A stretch of DNA of 64,000 nt from Arthrobacter terricola (GTDB lineage Bacteria > Actinomycetota > Actinomycetes > Actinomycetales > Micrococcaceae): NCBI RefSeq assembly GCF_004354015.1, contig NZ_SMRU01000020.1, positions 1 through 64,000 of the forward strand, in the 5' to 3' direction. Within the stretch, counting starts at the first letter, position 1. Each line of letters opens with the position of its first letter. Below, one piece after another: positions 17,693 through 27,932 of the stretch. Below the pieces are notes generated by a model. It did not search any database and had not been told where the DNA came from. It worked only from the letters and a program-made list of their open reading frames with translations. The translations under genes were made by a program, and so were the position numbers.

Positions 17693-19141
17693 ATGCGCGA
17701 TAAAACGGCGCCCCTGCAGGCACTGGTTGTTGGCGGAGGAATTTCCGGACTTCTCGCCGCCCGCTCTTTGGCGAAGCTCGGCGAGCGCGTCACGGTGCTG
17801 GAGGCAAGCAACGCTTGGGGCGGGTGCGTCGGGAAGCATACCGTTGGCGGTCTTGGGCTCGATAGCGGTGCCGAGTCCTTTGCTACCCGGTCCACCGCGG
17901 TAGCTGACCTCGCCCGCGAACTGGGGCTGGGGAACAACATAGTCTCACCCCGCCCCGGAGGCGCCTGGGTGCAGTTGCCCGACGGCGCGCAGGAGCTTCC
18001 CAAGACCGGCGTCCTCGGCATCCCCGCCAATCCCTGGGACCCCGAAGTGCGGCGCTCGCTCGGCCTCGCCGGGTCCTTGCGGGCATCGCTCGACCGCTTC
18101 CTGCCCGCCTCCGTGGGCACCTCGGCAGAGCTGACGAGTGTCTCCGCGTTGGTCCGCTCGCGGATGGGCAAGCGCGTGCTTGAGCGGCTTGTGTCGCCCG
18201 TGGTCGGAGGAGTGCACTCGGCTGATCCCGGCCTGCTTGACGTCGACATGGTGGCGCCCGGGTTGCGTGCGGGATTGCGCAAGCATGGTTCGTTGGCCGC
18301 GGCCGTGGCGAATCAGCGCAAGACGGCTCCGGCTCCGGCTGCCCAGGCCTCCAACGGTGCGGCGACCGCGAAAGCCGGATCCGCCGTCGGGGGCTTGAAG
18401 GGCGGCATGAACACACTCGTGACCGCCCTCGTGGCTGAGTTGCGATCCTTGGGTGTTGTTCTTCGACCTGGTGCCAGGGTGGATTCCATCACGCGCTCCG
18501 GCAAGGAGTGGCGCGTCATGGCCGGGGATGAAGCGTACGACGCCGGACGGCTCGTAGTTGCGCTCGAAGGTCCGACCGCCGTCGGGCTACTTGAGTCCTC
18601 GGTTCCCGGGCTTTCAGGCCTGCGGCCTGCCGCTGGCCCTTTGGTAAGCCTCGTGACCCTGGTGGTTGATGTTCCCGAACTGGACCGTCGGCCCCGGGGC
18701 ACGGGCATACTCGTGGCGCCGCAAACCGCCGGCATCGAAGCGAAGGCGCTCACCCACGCCACCGCTAAATGGGACTGGCTGGCCGAAGAAGCCGGGCCCG
18801 GCACCCATGTGTTGCGCTTGTCATATGGGCGTGGCGAAGGCGAGGGTGCCCCGGAATCGGTGGCCGCGCTCGATGACGACGCATTGTTTGCGGCGGCGCT
18901 ACGGGATGCTTCGACGTTGCTGACAGTGCCGATCGCCCGCGAAGATGTCCTCGATTGGGACGTTGTCCGGTGGGCGGGTGCTTTGCCGTTCGCGGCTGTC
19001 GGTCACAAACAACGGGTTGCCGAAGTTCGGCGGATTTGTGCCGGGGCGGAGGGCTTGACCGTTGTTGGGGGCTGGCTGGCCGGAAACGGCTTGGCTGCCG
19101 TGGTTGCGGATACCCGGGCTCAGATCGGCGCAACATTGTGA
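17693..19141 (+). CDS. hemY: Coproporphyrinogen III oxidase (HemY/CgoX type)
   Basis: A 482-residue FAD-dependent oxidase. The dinucleotide-binding motif VVGGGISGLLAARSL is at about residues 12-26, with ERVTVLEAS and GGLGLDSGAESF following; VGGWLAGNGLAAVVAD near the end is the typical C-terminal FAD contact. Classical annotation is protoporphyrinogen oxidase, but with HemQ next door the relevant substrate is coproporphyrinogen III (pathway knowledge). ATG at 17693, five nt after the hemE stop. Residues about 200-230 include an Ala-rich insertion. Confidence 0.93.
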   Translation: MRDKTAPLQALVVGGGISGLLAARSLAKLGERVTVLEASNAWGGCVGKHTVGGLGLDSGAESFATRSTAVADLARELGLGNNIVSPRPGGAWVQLPDGAQELPKTGVLGIPANPWDPEVRRSLGLAGSLRASLDRFLPASVGTSAELTSVSALVRSRMGKRVLERLVSPVVGGVHSADPGLLDVDMVAPGLRAGLRKHGSLAAAVANQRKTAPAPAAQASNGAATAKAGSAVGGLKGGMNTLVTALVAELRSLGVVLRPGARVDSITRSGKEWRVMAGDEAYDAGRLVVALEGPTAVGLLESSVPGLSGLRPAAGPLVSLVTLVVDVPELDRRPRGTGILVAPQTAGIEAKALTHATAKWDWLAEEAGPGTHVLRLSYGRGEGEGAPESVAALDDDALFAAALRDASTLLTVPIAREDVLDWDVVRWAGALPFAAVGHKQRVAEVRRICAGAEGLTVVGGWLAGNGLAAVVADTRAQIGATL

Positions 19142-19179
19142 AATAAAGCACTTCTACGTGCTGTAGAAGATCTTTATTT
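19141..19179. promoter_or_regulatory. AT-rich interrupted palindrome between hemY and hemQ
   Basis: AAATAAAG (19141-19148) pairs with CTTTATTT (19172-19179), and inside it CTTCTAC (19151-19157) pairs with GTAGAAG (19163-19169) around GTGCT. It starts on the last base of the hemY stop codon, 35 nt before the hemQ ATG. AT-rich arms and no trailing T-run make a terminator less likely than an operator or an mRNA-processing hairpin; a role in hemQ control is inference. Confidence 0.45.
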
Positions 19180-19213
19180 CGACTTAGGGGCATCGACGGG
19201 GCAAACTTGTACC

Positions 19214-19915
19214 ATGAGCCACACTTTCGCCGAATCTGTCACTAAAACTGCCGAAACCGAGGAGCAGTTCTTCACGCTGTGGACCGTCTTCAAGCGGTCG
19301 GGCGAGGTTCCGCGCAGCGCCGACGCTGTCCAGGAATTTGAGCAACTGACCGAAAAGCTTGCAGCGGACGGCGTCGTCCTGCGGGGAAGCTACGACGTCT
19401 CCGCGATGCGTTCCGACGCCGACGTCATGGTGTGGCTCCACGGAGCCCGGGCCGAGAACCTGCAGCAGGCCGTCCGGGACATCCGCCGCAGCGCCCTCTT
19501 CGGCGGCACCGAGATCGTCTGGTCCGCCATGGGTGTGCACCGCGAAGCCGAATTCGCCAAGAACCACGTCCCCGCCTACGCCCGCGGCGTCCAGCCCAGC
19601 ACGTGGCTCTGCGTCTACCCGTTCGTCCGTTCCTATGAGTGGTACATGCTGCCCGCCGAAGAGCGCGGCAAGATGCTCCGCGACCACGGCATGCTGGGCC
19701 GTGACTTCCCGCAGGTCATCTCCAACACCGTTTCCTCCTTCGCGCTGGGCGACTGGGAATGGATCCTCGGCCTCGAAGCTCCCGAACTCGTCGACTTGGT
19801 GGACCTCATGCGCCACCTGCGCGCAACCGACGCCCGCAACCACGTCCGCGAGGAAATCCCGTTCTACACCGGCCGCCGCATCGACGCCGCAGAGATTGCC
19901 GAGGTCCTCGCATGA
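19214..19915 (+). CDS. hemQ: Coproheme decarboxylase
   Basis: A 233-residue chlorite-dismutase-fold protein that decarboxylates coproheme to heme b with peroxide. Residues matching those described as important in actinobacterial ChdC are at the same numbers: H118 (KNHVP), Y135 (CVYPFVRS) and W143 (YEWYML). LRGSYDVSAMRSDADVMVWLH is the usual first-domain strand block. It defines the pathway here as coproporphyrin-dependent. Its stop overlaps the hemH start (ATGA). Confidence 0.96.
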   Translation: MSHTFAESVTKTAETEEQFFTLWTVFKRSGEVPRSADAVQEFEQLTEKLAADGVVLRGSYDVSAMRSDADVMVWLHGARAENLQQAVRDIRRSALFGGTEIVWSAMGVHREAEFAKNHVPAYARGVQPSTWLCVYPFVRSYEWYMLPAEERGKMLRDHGMLGRDFPQVISNTVSSFALGDWEWILGLEAPELVDLVDLMRHLRATDARNHVREEIPFYTGRRIDAAEIAEVLA

Positions 19916-21156
19916 GTGGCCGCCACGCCAGCGGGCCGGCGAGCCTCACCGAAGTGAACGATGTTACCGAGGCCGGACGCATGGCTCCCAAAGACTACGA
20001 CGCCATCCTGCTTGCGTCTTTCGGCGGACCCGAAGGACAGGAAGACGTCATCCCCTTCCTGCGGAACGTCACCCGTGGCCGCGGAATCCCGGATGAACGC
20101 CTCGAAGAGGTATCGCACCACTACCGCGCTTTCGGCGGCATCAGCCCCATCAACCAGCAAAACAGGGACCTCAAAGCTTCGCTTGAGGCCGAGCTCGCGT
20201 CCCGCGGCATCGACCTTCCGGTGTTGTGGGGCAACCGTAACTGGGATCCCTACATTCCGCAGACGCTCCAGGACGCGTACGACGCCGGCCACCGCAAACT
20301 GCTGATGGTCACCACGAGCGCCTACTCCTGCTACTCCAGCTGCCGCCAGTACCGCGAGGACATCGGCATGGCCCTGACGGAGACCGGCCTGGACGGCAAG
20401 CTTGAGGTGGACAAGGTCCGCCAGTACTTCGACCACCCGGGCTTCGTGGAGCCGTTCGTGGAAGGCACTGCTGCCGGGCTCGTCGAAGTGCGGGAGAAGC
20501 TGGCCGCGGCCGGCCTCGAGGACGCTCCGATCCAGATCCTTTTCGCCACGCACTCCATCCCGACGCGCGACGCCGAAGCTGCCGGACGGTCCGAAGGGGA
20601 ACCCCGGGAGTTCGAGGAAGGCTCGGCCTACGTGGCCCAGCACCTCGCTGCCGCCACAGAGGTCATCCAGCGCGTCCAGGCCGAATCCGGACTCACGGCT
20701 CCGTGGTCCCTTGTCTACCAGTCCCGCTCGGGCGCGCCGCATGTTCCGTGGCTTGAGCCCGACATCAACGACGCCATCGAAGAGCTTGCCGGGCAGGGGA
20801 TCAAGGGCATCGTGATCGTTCCCCTCGGCTTCGTCTCGGACCACATGGAAGTGGCTTGGGACCTCGATACAGAGGCCCTGGAAACCTGCACGAACCTGGG
20901 CATCGCCGCGACCCGCGTTCCTACCCCCGGCACACACCGCAAATTCGTGTCCGGCCTCGTGGACCTCGTGTGCGAACGGACGGTCGCCAACAACATTGCC
21001 GACCGCCCCGCTACGACCAGCCTCGGCCCGTGGTACGACGTCTGCCGTCCGGGCTGCTGTGCCAACTTCCGCGGCGAAAAGCCAACCATTGCGGGTGCGG
21101 ATACCACCATCGGCACGGGCCATGACCCTTACCCCGTGGGAGAAGGGGCGAAATGA
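19912..21156 (+). CDS. hemH: Coproporphyrin ferrochelatase
   Basis: A 414-residue ferrochelatase inserting iron, here most likely into coproporphyrin III. LLASFGGPEG marks the N-terminal strand, FATHSIP carries the metal-site His, and YQSRSGAPHVPWLEPDI is the conserved C-terminal block. The tail has clustered cysteines (DVCRPGCC), resembling ligands of the [2Fe-2S] cluster known in actinobacterial ferrochelatases. The start overlapping hemQ gives 23 extra residues before MAPKDYD (ATG 19981), an alternative start. It overlaps hemC by four bases. Confidence 0.95.
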   Translation: MSGRHASGPASLTEVNDVTEAGRMAPKDYDAILLASFGGPEGQEDVIPFLRNVTRGRGIPDERLEEVSHHYRAFGGISPINQQNRDLKASLEAELASRGIDLPVLWGNRNWDPYIPQTLQDAYDAGHRKLLMVTTSAYSCYSSCRQYREDIGMALTETGLDGKLEVDKVRQYFDHPGFVEPFVEGTAAGLVEVREKLAAAGLEDAPIQILFATHSIPTRDAEAAGRSEGEPREFEEGSAYVAQHLAAATEVIQRVQAESGLTAPWSLVYQSRSGAPHVPWLEPDINDAIEELAGQGIKGIVIVPLGFVSDHMEVAWDLDTEALETCTNLGIAATRVPTPGTHRKFVSGLVDLVCERTVANNIADRPATTSLGPWYDVCRPGCCANFRGEKPTIAGADTTIGTGHDPYPVGEGAK

Positions 21157-22139
21157 CCGTCCGGATCGGGACACGCGCGAGCAAACTCGCGCTCACACAG
21201 AGCCAGCAGGCCGCGGACCAGTTGGCCGCCGTCGGGGGCTTCTCCGTGGAACTTGTACACATCAAGACCGAAGGCGACGTCCGGACCGGCTCGCTTTCCC
21301 AGATGGGCGGCACCGGCGTGTTCGTTGCCGCCCTCCGGGAGGCGCTCCTGGCTGATGTATGCGATGCCGCGGTGCACTCCCTGAAGGACCTCCCGACGGG
21401 GGCGGCTCCCGGCCTCACCATCGGGGCGACGCCCAAGCGCGTGGATGTCAGGGATGTCCTGTGCGCACGCGACGGGCTGAAGCTGGCAGACCTTCCGGAA
21501 GGAGCGAAGGTCGGTACCGGCTCCCCGCGCCGCGCGGCGCAGTTGCGCGCCGCCCGGCCGGACCTGGACGTCGTGGACATCCGCGGAAACGTGGACACCC
21601 GGCTCGGACGCGTTCCCGGCCTCGCCGGCAACGCACCGGAGGCACTGGTTCCCGGAAAGAGCGGCGACCTTGACGCCGTCGTCCTCGCCGCAGCGGGGCT
21701 GGAACGGATCAACAGGCTTGACGTCGTGACGGAATTCTTCGAGACCGACGTCATGCTTCCTGCTCCGGGCCAAGGATCGCTCGCGATCGAGTGCCGGACA
21801 GCCGACGCTCCCGGCCAACCGGGTCCGGCCGGCGCGCTCGCCCAGGCACTCGCCGCCCTGAACGACGAAGACACGCGCTTGGCCGTCACTGCCGAACGGG
21901 CCGTCCTCGCACGGCTTGAGGCCGGTTGCGCCGCGCCTGTGGGCGCCTACGCCTACCGGAAGGGCAGCATGCTGCACCTCGAAGCCATTGTCTGCGCAGT
22001 TGACGGAACCAAGACCGTTCGCGAGAAGAAAGCGACGGACGGGCTCACCGAGGTCGGTGCGACGCTGCTGGGCATCGAAGTTGCCGAACTCCTGCTCGCG
22101 GCGGGGGCGGCGGAAATCACCGACCTTGCCGCTTCCTGA
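21153..22139 (+). CDS. hemC: Porphobilinogen deaminase (hydroxymethylbilane synthase)
   Basis: A 328-residue enzyme that polymerises four porphobilinogens. It begins MTVRIGTRASKLALTQS; HSLKDLP, GTGSPRRAAQL and IRGNVDTRLG are the substrate-binding signatures. Cys259 in RLEAGCAAPVGA is the attachment site of the dipyrromethane cofactor. ATG overlaps the hemH stop. Confidence 0.96.
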   Translation: MTVRIGTRASKLALTQSQQAADQLAAVGGFSVELVHIKTEGDVRTGSLSQMGGTGVFVAALREALLADVCDAAVHSLKDLPTGAAPGLTIGATPKRVDVRDVLCARDGLKLADLPEGAKVGTGSPRRAAQLRAARPDLDVVDIRGNVDTRLGRVPGLAGNAPEALVPGKSGDLDAVVLAAAGLERINRLDVVTEFFETDVMLPAPGQGSLAIECRTADAPGQPGPAGALAQALAALNDEDTRLAVTAERAVLARLEAGCAAPVGAYAYRKGSMLHLEAIVCAVDGTKTVREKKATDGLTEVGATLLGIEVAELLLAAGAAEITDLAAS

Positions 22140-22170
22140 ACTGGCAGTGGAACAGGGCCAACAGGAGACC

Positions 22171-23064
22171 ATGGGACGGCACAGCGCAGCCAAGCCAGGA
22201 GAGGCCCGGGCGCTCGAGGGCGCCCGGATCCTCATCACACGCAGTCCTGACCGGGCTGCGTCGCTCGTGGCGGCCTTGAAGGAGGCCGGCGCCGAACCGT
22301 TGCTCCTCCCGTTGATCGACTTCGAGCGCGCCCGTGACCAGCATTCCCTCGAAGTCGCCCTCGACGCATTGCGCGCAGGGGCCTTTGCTTGGCTGGTGGT
22401 CAGCAGCATCACCACGGTACGGGCGCTGAAGGAACTGGCGACCGAGCGGCGCGTGGAGCTGAGGGACCTGATTCCCGAAACGGTCCGCGTGGCGACGATC
22501 GGTCCATCCAGCCGAAGGGTCCTGGAGGCCGAAGGTGTCGCCGTGGACCTCGCACCCGAGGACGTGCAGTCCGCCGCTGGACTGGTGGCCGTCTGGCCGT
22601 CAGGAACAGCCACCGTTCTCTTGCCCCAAGCGGACATCGCCGACTCCGCGTTGGCAGCCGGGATCAGTGCCAAAGGAGCGGAAGTCCAGGTGGTGACGGC
22701 CTACCACACCGTCGACTACCCGGCGGATCCCGCACGCCGGCTCACTGCCGCGCTCGTCGCGGCGAACGGCTGGCAAGCCGGGGAACTGAACGAAGCCCCC
22801 GAACTCACCCCGGCAGCCGCCCGGGGCGATATTTCCAGCGGCCGGCTCCACGCCGTCGTCGCCGCCTCGCCGAGCGCTGCCCGCCGCATCCACGAGTCAC
22901 TGGCGCCCCTGCGGGAGTGCCGCTTCATTGCGATCGGGCGTTCGACGGCGGCAGAGGCTGCCGCGCTTGGCCTGCCTGTCGCGGCGACGGCCAAAGAGCC
23001 GACGCCTGCAGGGATAGTGACCGCCCTCCGTACCGTATTCGACACCGAAGGGAACGAAAGTTGA
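22171..23064 (+). CDS. hemD: Uroporphyrinogen-III synthase
   Basis: A 297-residue HemD-fold protein that closes hydroxymethylbilane with inversion of ring D. This family has little sequence conservation; support comes from [19 protein letters not shown] at the N-terminus, [26 protein letters not shown], and the late [23 protein letters not shown], plus its position between hemC and hemB. The ATG at 22171 is preceded by ACAGGAGACC. An in-frame GTG at 22147 is a weaker alternative. It overlaps hemB. Confidence 0.92.
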   Translation: MGRHSAAKPGEARALEGARILITRSPDRAASLVAALKEAGAEPLLLPLIDFERARDQHSLEVALDALRAGAFAWLVVSSITTVRALKELATERRVELRDLIPETVRVATIGPSSRRVLEAEGVAVDLAPEDVQSAAGLVAVWPSGTATVLLPQADIADSALAAGISAKGAEVQVVTAYHTVDYPADPARRLTAALVAANGWQAGELNEAPELTPAAARGDISSGRLHAVVAASPSAARRIHESLAPLRECRFIAIGRSTAAEAAALGLPVAATAKEPTPAGIVTALRTVFDTEGNES

Positions 23065-24041
23065 GTTTTCCCAACCACCGGCCGCGCCGGCTCCGCACTA
23101 CCCCTGCCATGCGCCGGATGACCGCCGAACACCGGCTCGCGCCCGCGGACCTCATCCTGCCCGCCTTCATCCGTGAAGGAATCACCGAGCCCGCACCCAT
23201 CACGTCCATGCCCGGCGTCGTGCAGCACACCACGGATTCGCTCAAGCGCGCCGCCGCGGAAGCCGTGGAGCTGGGAGTCAGCAGCATCATGCTGTTTGGC
23301 GTTCCCGCTGTCCGCGACGCCCGGGGCACGGCATCGCTCGATCCCGACGGCGTCCTCAACAAAGCGATCCGCGATGTCCGCGCAGAGGTTGGCGACGACC
23401 TCGTGGTCATGGGCGATGTGTGCCTGGACGAGTTCACCGACCACGGCCATTGCGGGGTCCTCGACGCCAACGGTTACGTAGACAACGACGCGACCCTGGA
23501 AATCTACGCGCAAATGGCGGTGGCCCAAGCCGACGCCGGCGCCCATGTCCTTGGCCCCTCCGGGATGATGGACGGCCAGATCGCCGTGATCCGCCAGGCA
23601 CTTGAAGTGGCGGGACACAAGAACACGGCGGTCCTCGCCTACGCGGCAAAGTACGCCTCCGCGTTTTACGGTCCGTTCCGCGAAGCCGTCGACTCCCAGC
23701 TCAAGGGCGACCGCCGGACCTACCAGATGGATGCGGCCAACCGGCGTGAGGCCATCATCGAGGTCGAACTTGACCTTGAGGAAGGCGCCGACATGGTGAT
23801 GGTCAAGCCGGCCATGAGCTACCTCGACATCCTGGCCGACGTCGCGGACATGAGCCCCGTTCCCGTTGCCGCTTACCAAATCTCCGGAGAGTACGCCATG
23901 ATCGAAGCGGCCGCCGCGAACGGGTGGATCGACCGCCGCGGCGCCATCACCGAATCCGTCCTAGGCATCAAGCGCGCCGGTGCGGACATGGTGCTGACGT
24001 ACTGGGCCTCCGAGCTCGCCGGCTGGCTCAGGGAATCCTGA
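23061..24041 (+). CDS. hemB: Porphobilinogen synthase (delta-aminolevulinate dehydratase)
   Basis: A 326-residue enzyme condensing two aminolevulinates. The TTG at 23061 is chosen: GAAGGGAA lies just upstream, and it yields [19 protein letters not shown], the family N-terminus, while the next ATG would cut it. Schiff-base lysines are K197 ([11 protein letters not shown]) and K249 ([10 protein letters not shown]). The metal site reads [14 protein letters not shown]: first and third cysteines of the zinc motif remain and the middle one is Asp. The first four bases overlap the hemD end. Confidence 0.95.
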   Translation: MSFPNHRPRRLRTTPAMRRMTAEHRLAPADLILPAFIREGITEPAPITSMPGVVQHTTDSLKRAAAEAVELGVSSIMLFGVPAVRDARGTASLDPDGVLNKAIRDVRAEVGDDLVVMGDVCLDEFTDHGHCGVLDANGYVDNDATLEIYAQMAVAQADAGAHVLGPSGMMDGQIAVIRQALEVAGHKNTAVLAYAAKYASAFYGPFREAVDSQLKGDRRTYQMDAANRREAIIEVELDLEEGADMVMVKPAMSYLDILADVADMSPVPVAAYQISGEYAMIEAAAANGWIDRRGAITESVLGIKRAGADMVLTYWASELAGWLRES

Positions 24042-25117
24042 TGACTACCTCGGTTTCCGGGCCCACTGCTCCGGTGGGTCCGGGAGAGATCCTCCTCGGG
24101 TTGAATACTTTCGGTGATGCGGGGGTGGACGCCGAAGGCAACCCGAAACCGCACGCCCGGGTGCTGCGGGAGCTGCTCGCACAAGCCGAGTTGGCGGACG
24201 CCGTCGGACTTCACGCGTTTGGCGTGGGCGAGCATCACCGTCGCGACTTCGCGGTCTCGGCCCCGGAAGTGTTCCTCGCCGCGGCTGCGGCCCGGACCTC
24301 CCGCATCCGGCTCGGTTCCGCCGTGACGGTGCTCAGTTCCGACGACCCCATCCGGGTATTCCAACGTTTTTCCACCGTCGACGCGCTCTCCAACGGCCGC
24401 GCCGAAGTGATGCTGGGACGCGGCTCCTTCGTGGAATCCTTCCCGCTGTTCGGCCTTGACCTCGCCGACTACGAGCTCCTTTTCGAAGAGAAACTGGATC
24501 TGTTCGACAAGGTCCGCGCCCAGCAACCCGTGCATTGGGAGGGCAGGACCCGGCCGAACGTGCACGGCCTGAGTGTCTTCCCGCAGTTGGAAAACCACCT
24601 GTTGCCCACGTGGATCGGCGTTGGCGGCACTCCTGAATCCGTGTTGCGCTGTGCCGAGTACGGCTATCCGATCATTTTTGCCATCATCGGCGGAGAACCG
24701 CGACGTTTTGCCCCGCTCGTCGGGCTTTACCGCGAAGCGATGGGCAAATACGGTCACCCCATGCAGCAGATCGCCACGCATTCACCGGGCCACGTCGCGC
24801 CGAGCGACGAGGAAGCCCGCGAGGAGCTCTTCCGGCATTGGCTCGCCCAGCGCAACCGGATCGGCGCGGAGCGCGGCTGGGGCCCGGCGAGCCGGGGCGA
24901 ATTCGACGCCATGTGCGGTCCGGAAGGTGCGCTCTACGTCGGCTCTCCGGAGACCGTTGCCCGGAAGATCGTACGGCTGAAGGAAAACCTCCGCGTCGAC
25001 CGATTCGACCTTAAGTACAGCAACGGGACGCTGCCCCACGAATCCATGATGCGCTGCATCGAACTCTTCGGCACGGAGGTCGCCCCGCGTGTAGCGGAGC
25101 TCCTTGCCGCGGCCTGA
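24041..25117 (+). CDS. LLM-class flavin-dependent oxidoreductase in the heme operon
   Basis: A 358-residue luciferase-like monooxygenase-fold protein. It has GLNTFGD near the start, [41 protein letters not shown] and a flavin-binding-type [12 protein letters not shown]. The substrate is unknown. It shares a TGATG junction with hemB and is followed 31 nt later by hemL, so it is embedded in the heme operon. A role in flavin-linked redox of tetrapyrroles is only a guess; a general oxidoreductase carried along is possible. Confidence 0.88.
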   Translation: MTTSVSGPTAPVGPGEILLGLNTFGDAGVDAEGNPKPHARVLRELLAQAELADAVGLHAFGVGEHHRRDFAVSAPEVFLAAAAARTSRIRLGSAVTVLSSDDPIRVFQRFSTVDALSNGRAEVMLGRGSFVESFPLFGLDLADYELLFEEKLDLFDKVRAQQPVHWEGRTRPNVHGLSVFPQLENHLLPTWIGVGGTPESVLRCAEYGYPIIFAIIGGEPRRFAPLVGLYREAMGKYGHPMQQIATHSPGHVAPSDEEAREELFRHWLAQRNRIGAERGWGPASRGEFDAMCGPEGALYVGSPETVARKIVRLKENLRVDRFDLKYSNGTLPHESMMRCIELFGTEVAPRVAELLAAA

Positions 25118-25148
25118 GCCTGCCACAATCCCTGAAAGAATGGACACC

Positions 25149-26468
25149 ATGACTTCACACACCCCTGTTTCCGACCAGCTGTTCGACCGCGCCCGGACCC
25201 TGATGCCCGGCGGCGTCAACTCGCCGGTACGTGCCTTCGGCTCCGTGGGCGGTACCCCGAAGTTCATGGTTTCCGCCCAGGGCCCGTACTTGACCGATGC
25301 CGATGGACGCCAGTACGTGGACCTCGTCTGCTCTTGGGGACCGGCCCTGCTCGGCCACGCCCACCCGGCGGTCCTGGAAGCGGTCCACGCCGCCGTCGAC
25401 CGTGGATTGTCCTTCGGGGCTTCCACTCCGGACGAGGCGAACCTCGCCGCGATCGTGAAGGAGCGGGTCTCCGCCGTCGAACGCATCCGCATGGTATCCA
25501 CCGGCACCGAAGCCACCATGACGGCAGTCCGCCTCGCCCGCGGCTTCACGGGACGCAACCTCATCGTCAAGTTCGCCGGTTGCTACCACGGCCACCTCGA
25601 CGGTCTTCTGGCCTCCGCCGGCTCGGGCCTGGCCACCATGGCTCTTCCCGGTTCGGCCGGTGTCACCGAGGCGGCCGCTGCCGAGACGCTCGTTCTTCCC
25701 TACAACGACCTCGACGCCTTGGAAGCCGCGTTCGCAGCGCACGGCGACAAGATCGCCGCTGTCATCACGGAGGCAGCTCCCGCCAACATGGGTGTGGTGA
25801 CACCGAACGAGGGCTTCAATGCGGGGCTGTCACGCATCACCCGCGAGCATGGCGCCTTGTTGATCCTGGACGAGGTCCTGACCGGTTTCCGCACCGGCTA
25901 CGCGGGCTATTGGGGCCTGAGCGGTCGCCAGGAAGGCTGGGTACCGGACCTGCTGACCTTCGGCAAGGTCATCGGCGGTGGAATGCCGACGGCGGCACTC
26001 GGCGGCCGTGCCGACGTCATGGATTACCTTGCCCCCCTCGGGCCGGTGTACCAGGCGGGGACGCTGTCCGGCAACCCGGTGGCGATGGCCGCGGGCGTCG
26101 CTACCCTGACCCACGCGACTCCGGAGGTGTACAGCTACGTGGATACCCGCTCCACGGAACTTTCGACGGCCCTTTCGGCGGCACTCGACGCCGCCGGCGT
26201 GGACCACTCGATCCAGCGGGCAGGGAACCTCTTCTCGGTAGCGTTCGGCACCTCGGCCAATGGCGTCCATAACTACGCGGATGCCCAGGCACAAGAGGTC
26301 TTCCGGTACGCACCCTTCTTCCACTCCATGCTGGAGTCCGGCGTCTACTTGCCGCCGTCGGTCTTCGAGGCCTGGTTCCTCTCCTCGGCCCACGACGACG
26401 CGGCCATGAACCGGATTCTGGACGCACTGCCGGCGGCGGCCAAGGCCGCAGCCGAGGCGACTGCCTGA
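25149..26468 (+). CDS. hemL: Glutamate-1-semialdehyde 2,1-aminomutase
   Basis: A 439-residue PLP enzyme forming 5-aminolevulinate, the step after Hem[18 protein letters not shown] and [12 protein letters not shown] identify the family; [16 protein letters not shown] binds cofactor phosphate; the Schiff-base lysine is near residue 273 ([12 protein letters not shown]). Two ATGs are in frame at 25140 and 25149; I prefer 25149 because it leaves room for a GAAAGA ribosome site and gives [10 protein letters not shown]. Last gene of the heme cluster. Confidence 0.95.
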   Translation: MTSHTPVSDQLFDRARTLMPGGVNSPVRAFGSVGGTPKFMVSAQGPYLTDADGRQYVDLVCSWGPALLGHAHPAVLEAVHAAVDRGLSFGASTPDEANLAAIVKERVSAVERIRMVSTGTEATMTAVRLARGFTGRNLIVKFAGCYHGHLDGLLASAGSGLATMALPGSAGVTEAAAAETLVLPYNDLDALEAAFAAHGDKIAAVITEAAPANMGVVTPNEGFNAGLSRITREHGALLILDEVLTGFRTGYAGYWGLSGRQEGWVPDLLTFGKVIGGGMPTAALGGRADVMDYLAPLGPVYQAGTLSGNPVAMAAGVATLTHATPEVYSYVDTRSTELSTALSAALDAAGVDHSIQRAGNLFSVAFGTSANGVHNYADAQAQEVFRYAPFFHSMLESGVYLPPSVFEAWFLSSAHDDAAMNRILDALPAAAKAAAEATA

Positions 26469-26549
26469 ACACAGGCATTCCCCTGAGGTAAGACGGCCTG
26501 CTCCTTGTAAGCGTTAATGCGGTCAGCGTGAATGCGCAAGGAGCGGGCC

Positions 26550-27896
26550 GTGGGCAACGAACGAGTCAACAAGGCGATGGTTCCCCTGCGTAGGTCTTCG
26601 AAAAGCACGTCTTCGAAAATTGCATCGCTCCTGCTGGCGGCCTTCACGGTTGCCGCCCTTGCCGGCGTCGCGCGCTCGGATTCGGTGGACGTCGCCACGA
26701 CGCCGGCGGCCGGGTCTGCTTCCCGGGCCCCGAGCGCCTCGCAGGCGCCGTCGAAGGGAACGATTCCGGACGGAACGGTAGCCGATCCGCTTCCGTTCCG
26801 TCGGACGCAGTCTCCTTTCGCCGTTCCGGCCCCACCGCATGACCCGCCACCGCCACTGCGTCAGACGCCGGAGCAGGAACTCGCTGCCCTGACGCTCGAA
26901 CAGCGCGTGGGCCAGTTGTTCATGGTCGCAGCGAAGGCCGACGGAAGCGATGCCGCCACCGTGGGCCGCCTGCTCGATAACCACATCGGCAACGTGTACC
27001 TCGCCGGACGCAGCCAAGCCGGCGTTGCCGCGACGGCTGGCGTCGTGGACCGGCTCAAGGCGGCAGTGTCTCCGAGCTCTTCCCGCGGCATCCCGTTGTA
27101 CGTCGCCACCGACCAGGAAGGCGGCGCCGTGCAAGTGCTCAGCGGGCCCGGTTTCCAGCAGATTCCGCCGGCCTTGGCGCAAGGCAATGCGGACCCTGCG
27201 CAGCTTCGCTCCGACGCCCGGACGTGGGGTTCCCAGTTGCTGCAAGCCGGCGTGAATATGGACCTTGCACCAGTGTTGGACACTGTTCCCAGCCCCGGGT
27301 TTGCGCCTTCCAACAAGCCGATCGGTGCCTTCCAGCGCGAATATGGATTCACGCCCGCGGCCGTGTCCGGGCATGGGAACGCGATGGCCGCCGGACTGAG
27401 GGACGCCGGAGTGGTCCCCGTAGTGAAGCACTTCCCGGGAATGGGCCGGGTCAGCCTGAACACAGACGTCAGCGGCAACGTCCACGACACCGAGACCACG
27501 CGTACGGACCCGTACGTGGCTCCATTCAAAACAGCGATCGACGGCGGCGTGCGCTGGGTAATGGTGTCGAATGCCTACTACGACAAGATCGACCCGGACC
27601 ATGTCGCCCCGTTTTCGCCCGCCATCATGCGAACCATGCTGCGGGCCGACGACGGCTTCAGTGGGGTCATCGTTTCCGATGACCTGTGCAACGCCGTGCA
27701 ATTGTCCCCATGGAGCATGGGGGACAGGGCCACCAATTTCATCGGTGCCGGCGGAACCATGGTCCTCTGTGCCGATCCGGCCGCGATACCGGAAATGTAT
27801 GGGCAGGTCCTGCAACGGGCGTCGAGCGATCCAGGGTTCCGAAAGGACGTGGACGACGCCGCCCTGACCGTCATCCGCGTGAAATCCGGGAAGTAG
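26550..27896 (+). CDS. Secreted glycoside hydrolase family 3 (NagZ-like)
   Basis: A 448-residue exported GH3 protein, probably a beta-N-acetylhexosaminidase or related glycosidase acting on cell-wall or chitin-derived sugars. The GTG at 26550 is chosen over the ATG at 26532 since AAGGAG lies six nt before it. A signal-peptide-like basic region and hydrophobic core (residues about 24-40) is followed by a Pro/Ser-rich linker to about 105. The catalytic barrel has LTLEQRVGQLFMVA, TDQEGGAVQ, VKHFPGMG and the nucleophile-type IVSDDLC. Substrate is inferred. Confidence 0.88.
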   Translation: MGNERVNKAMVPLRRSSKSTSSKIASLLLAAFTVAALAGVARSDSVDVATTPAAGSASRAPSASQAPSKGTIPDGTVADPLPFRRTQSPFAVPAPPHDPPPPLRQTPEQELAALTLEQRVGQLFMVAAKADGSDAATVGRLLDNHIGNVYLAGRSQAGVAATAGVVDRLKAAVSPSSSRGIPLYVATDQEGGAVQVLSGPGFQQIPPALAQGNADPAQLRSDARTWGSQLLQAGVNMDLAPVLDTVPSPGFAPSNKPIGAFQREYGFTPAAVSGHGNAMAAGLRDAGVVPVVKHFPGMGRVSLNTDVSGNVHDTETTRTDPYVAPFKTAIDGGVRWVMVSNAYYDKIDPDHVAPFSPAIMRTMLRADDGFSGVIVSDDLCNAVQLSPWSMGDRATNFIGAGGTMVLCADPAAIPEMYGQVLQRASSDPGFRKDVDDAALTVIRVKSGK

Positions 27897-27932
27897 CGGG
27901 ATCCCCGGAAGCTAACTGGACCCCCGGACGCG

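Noticed and set aside
19141-19179. Intrinsic terminator of hemY
   Set aside because: AT-rich arms, no T-run, and hemQ follows 35 nt later within the same pathway operon.
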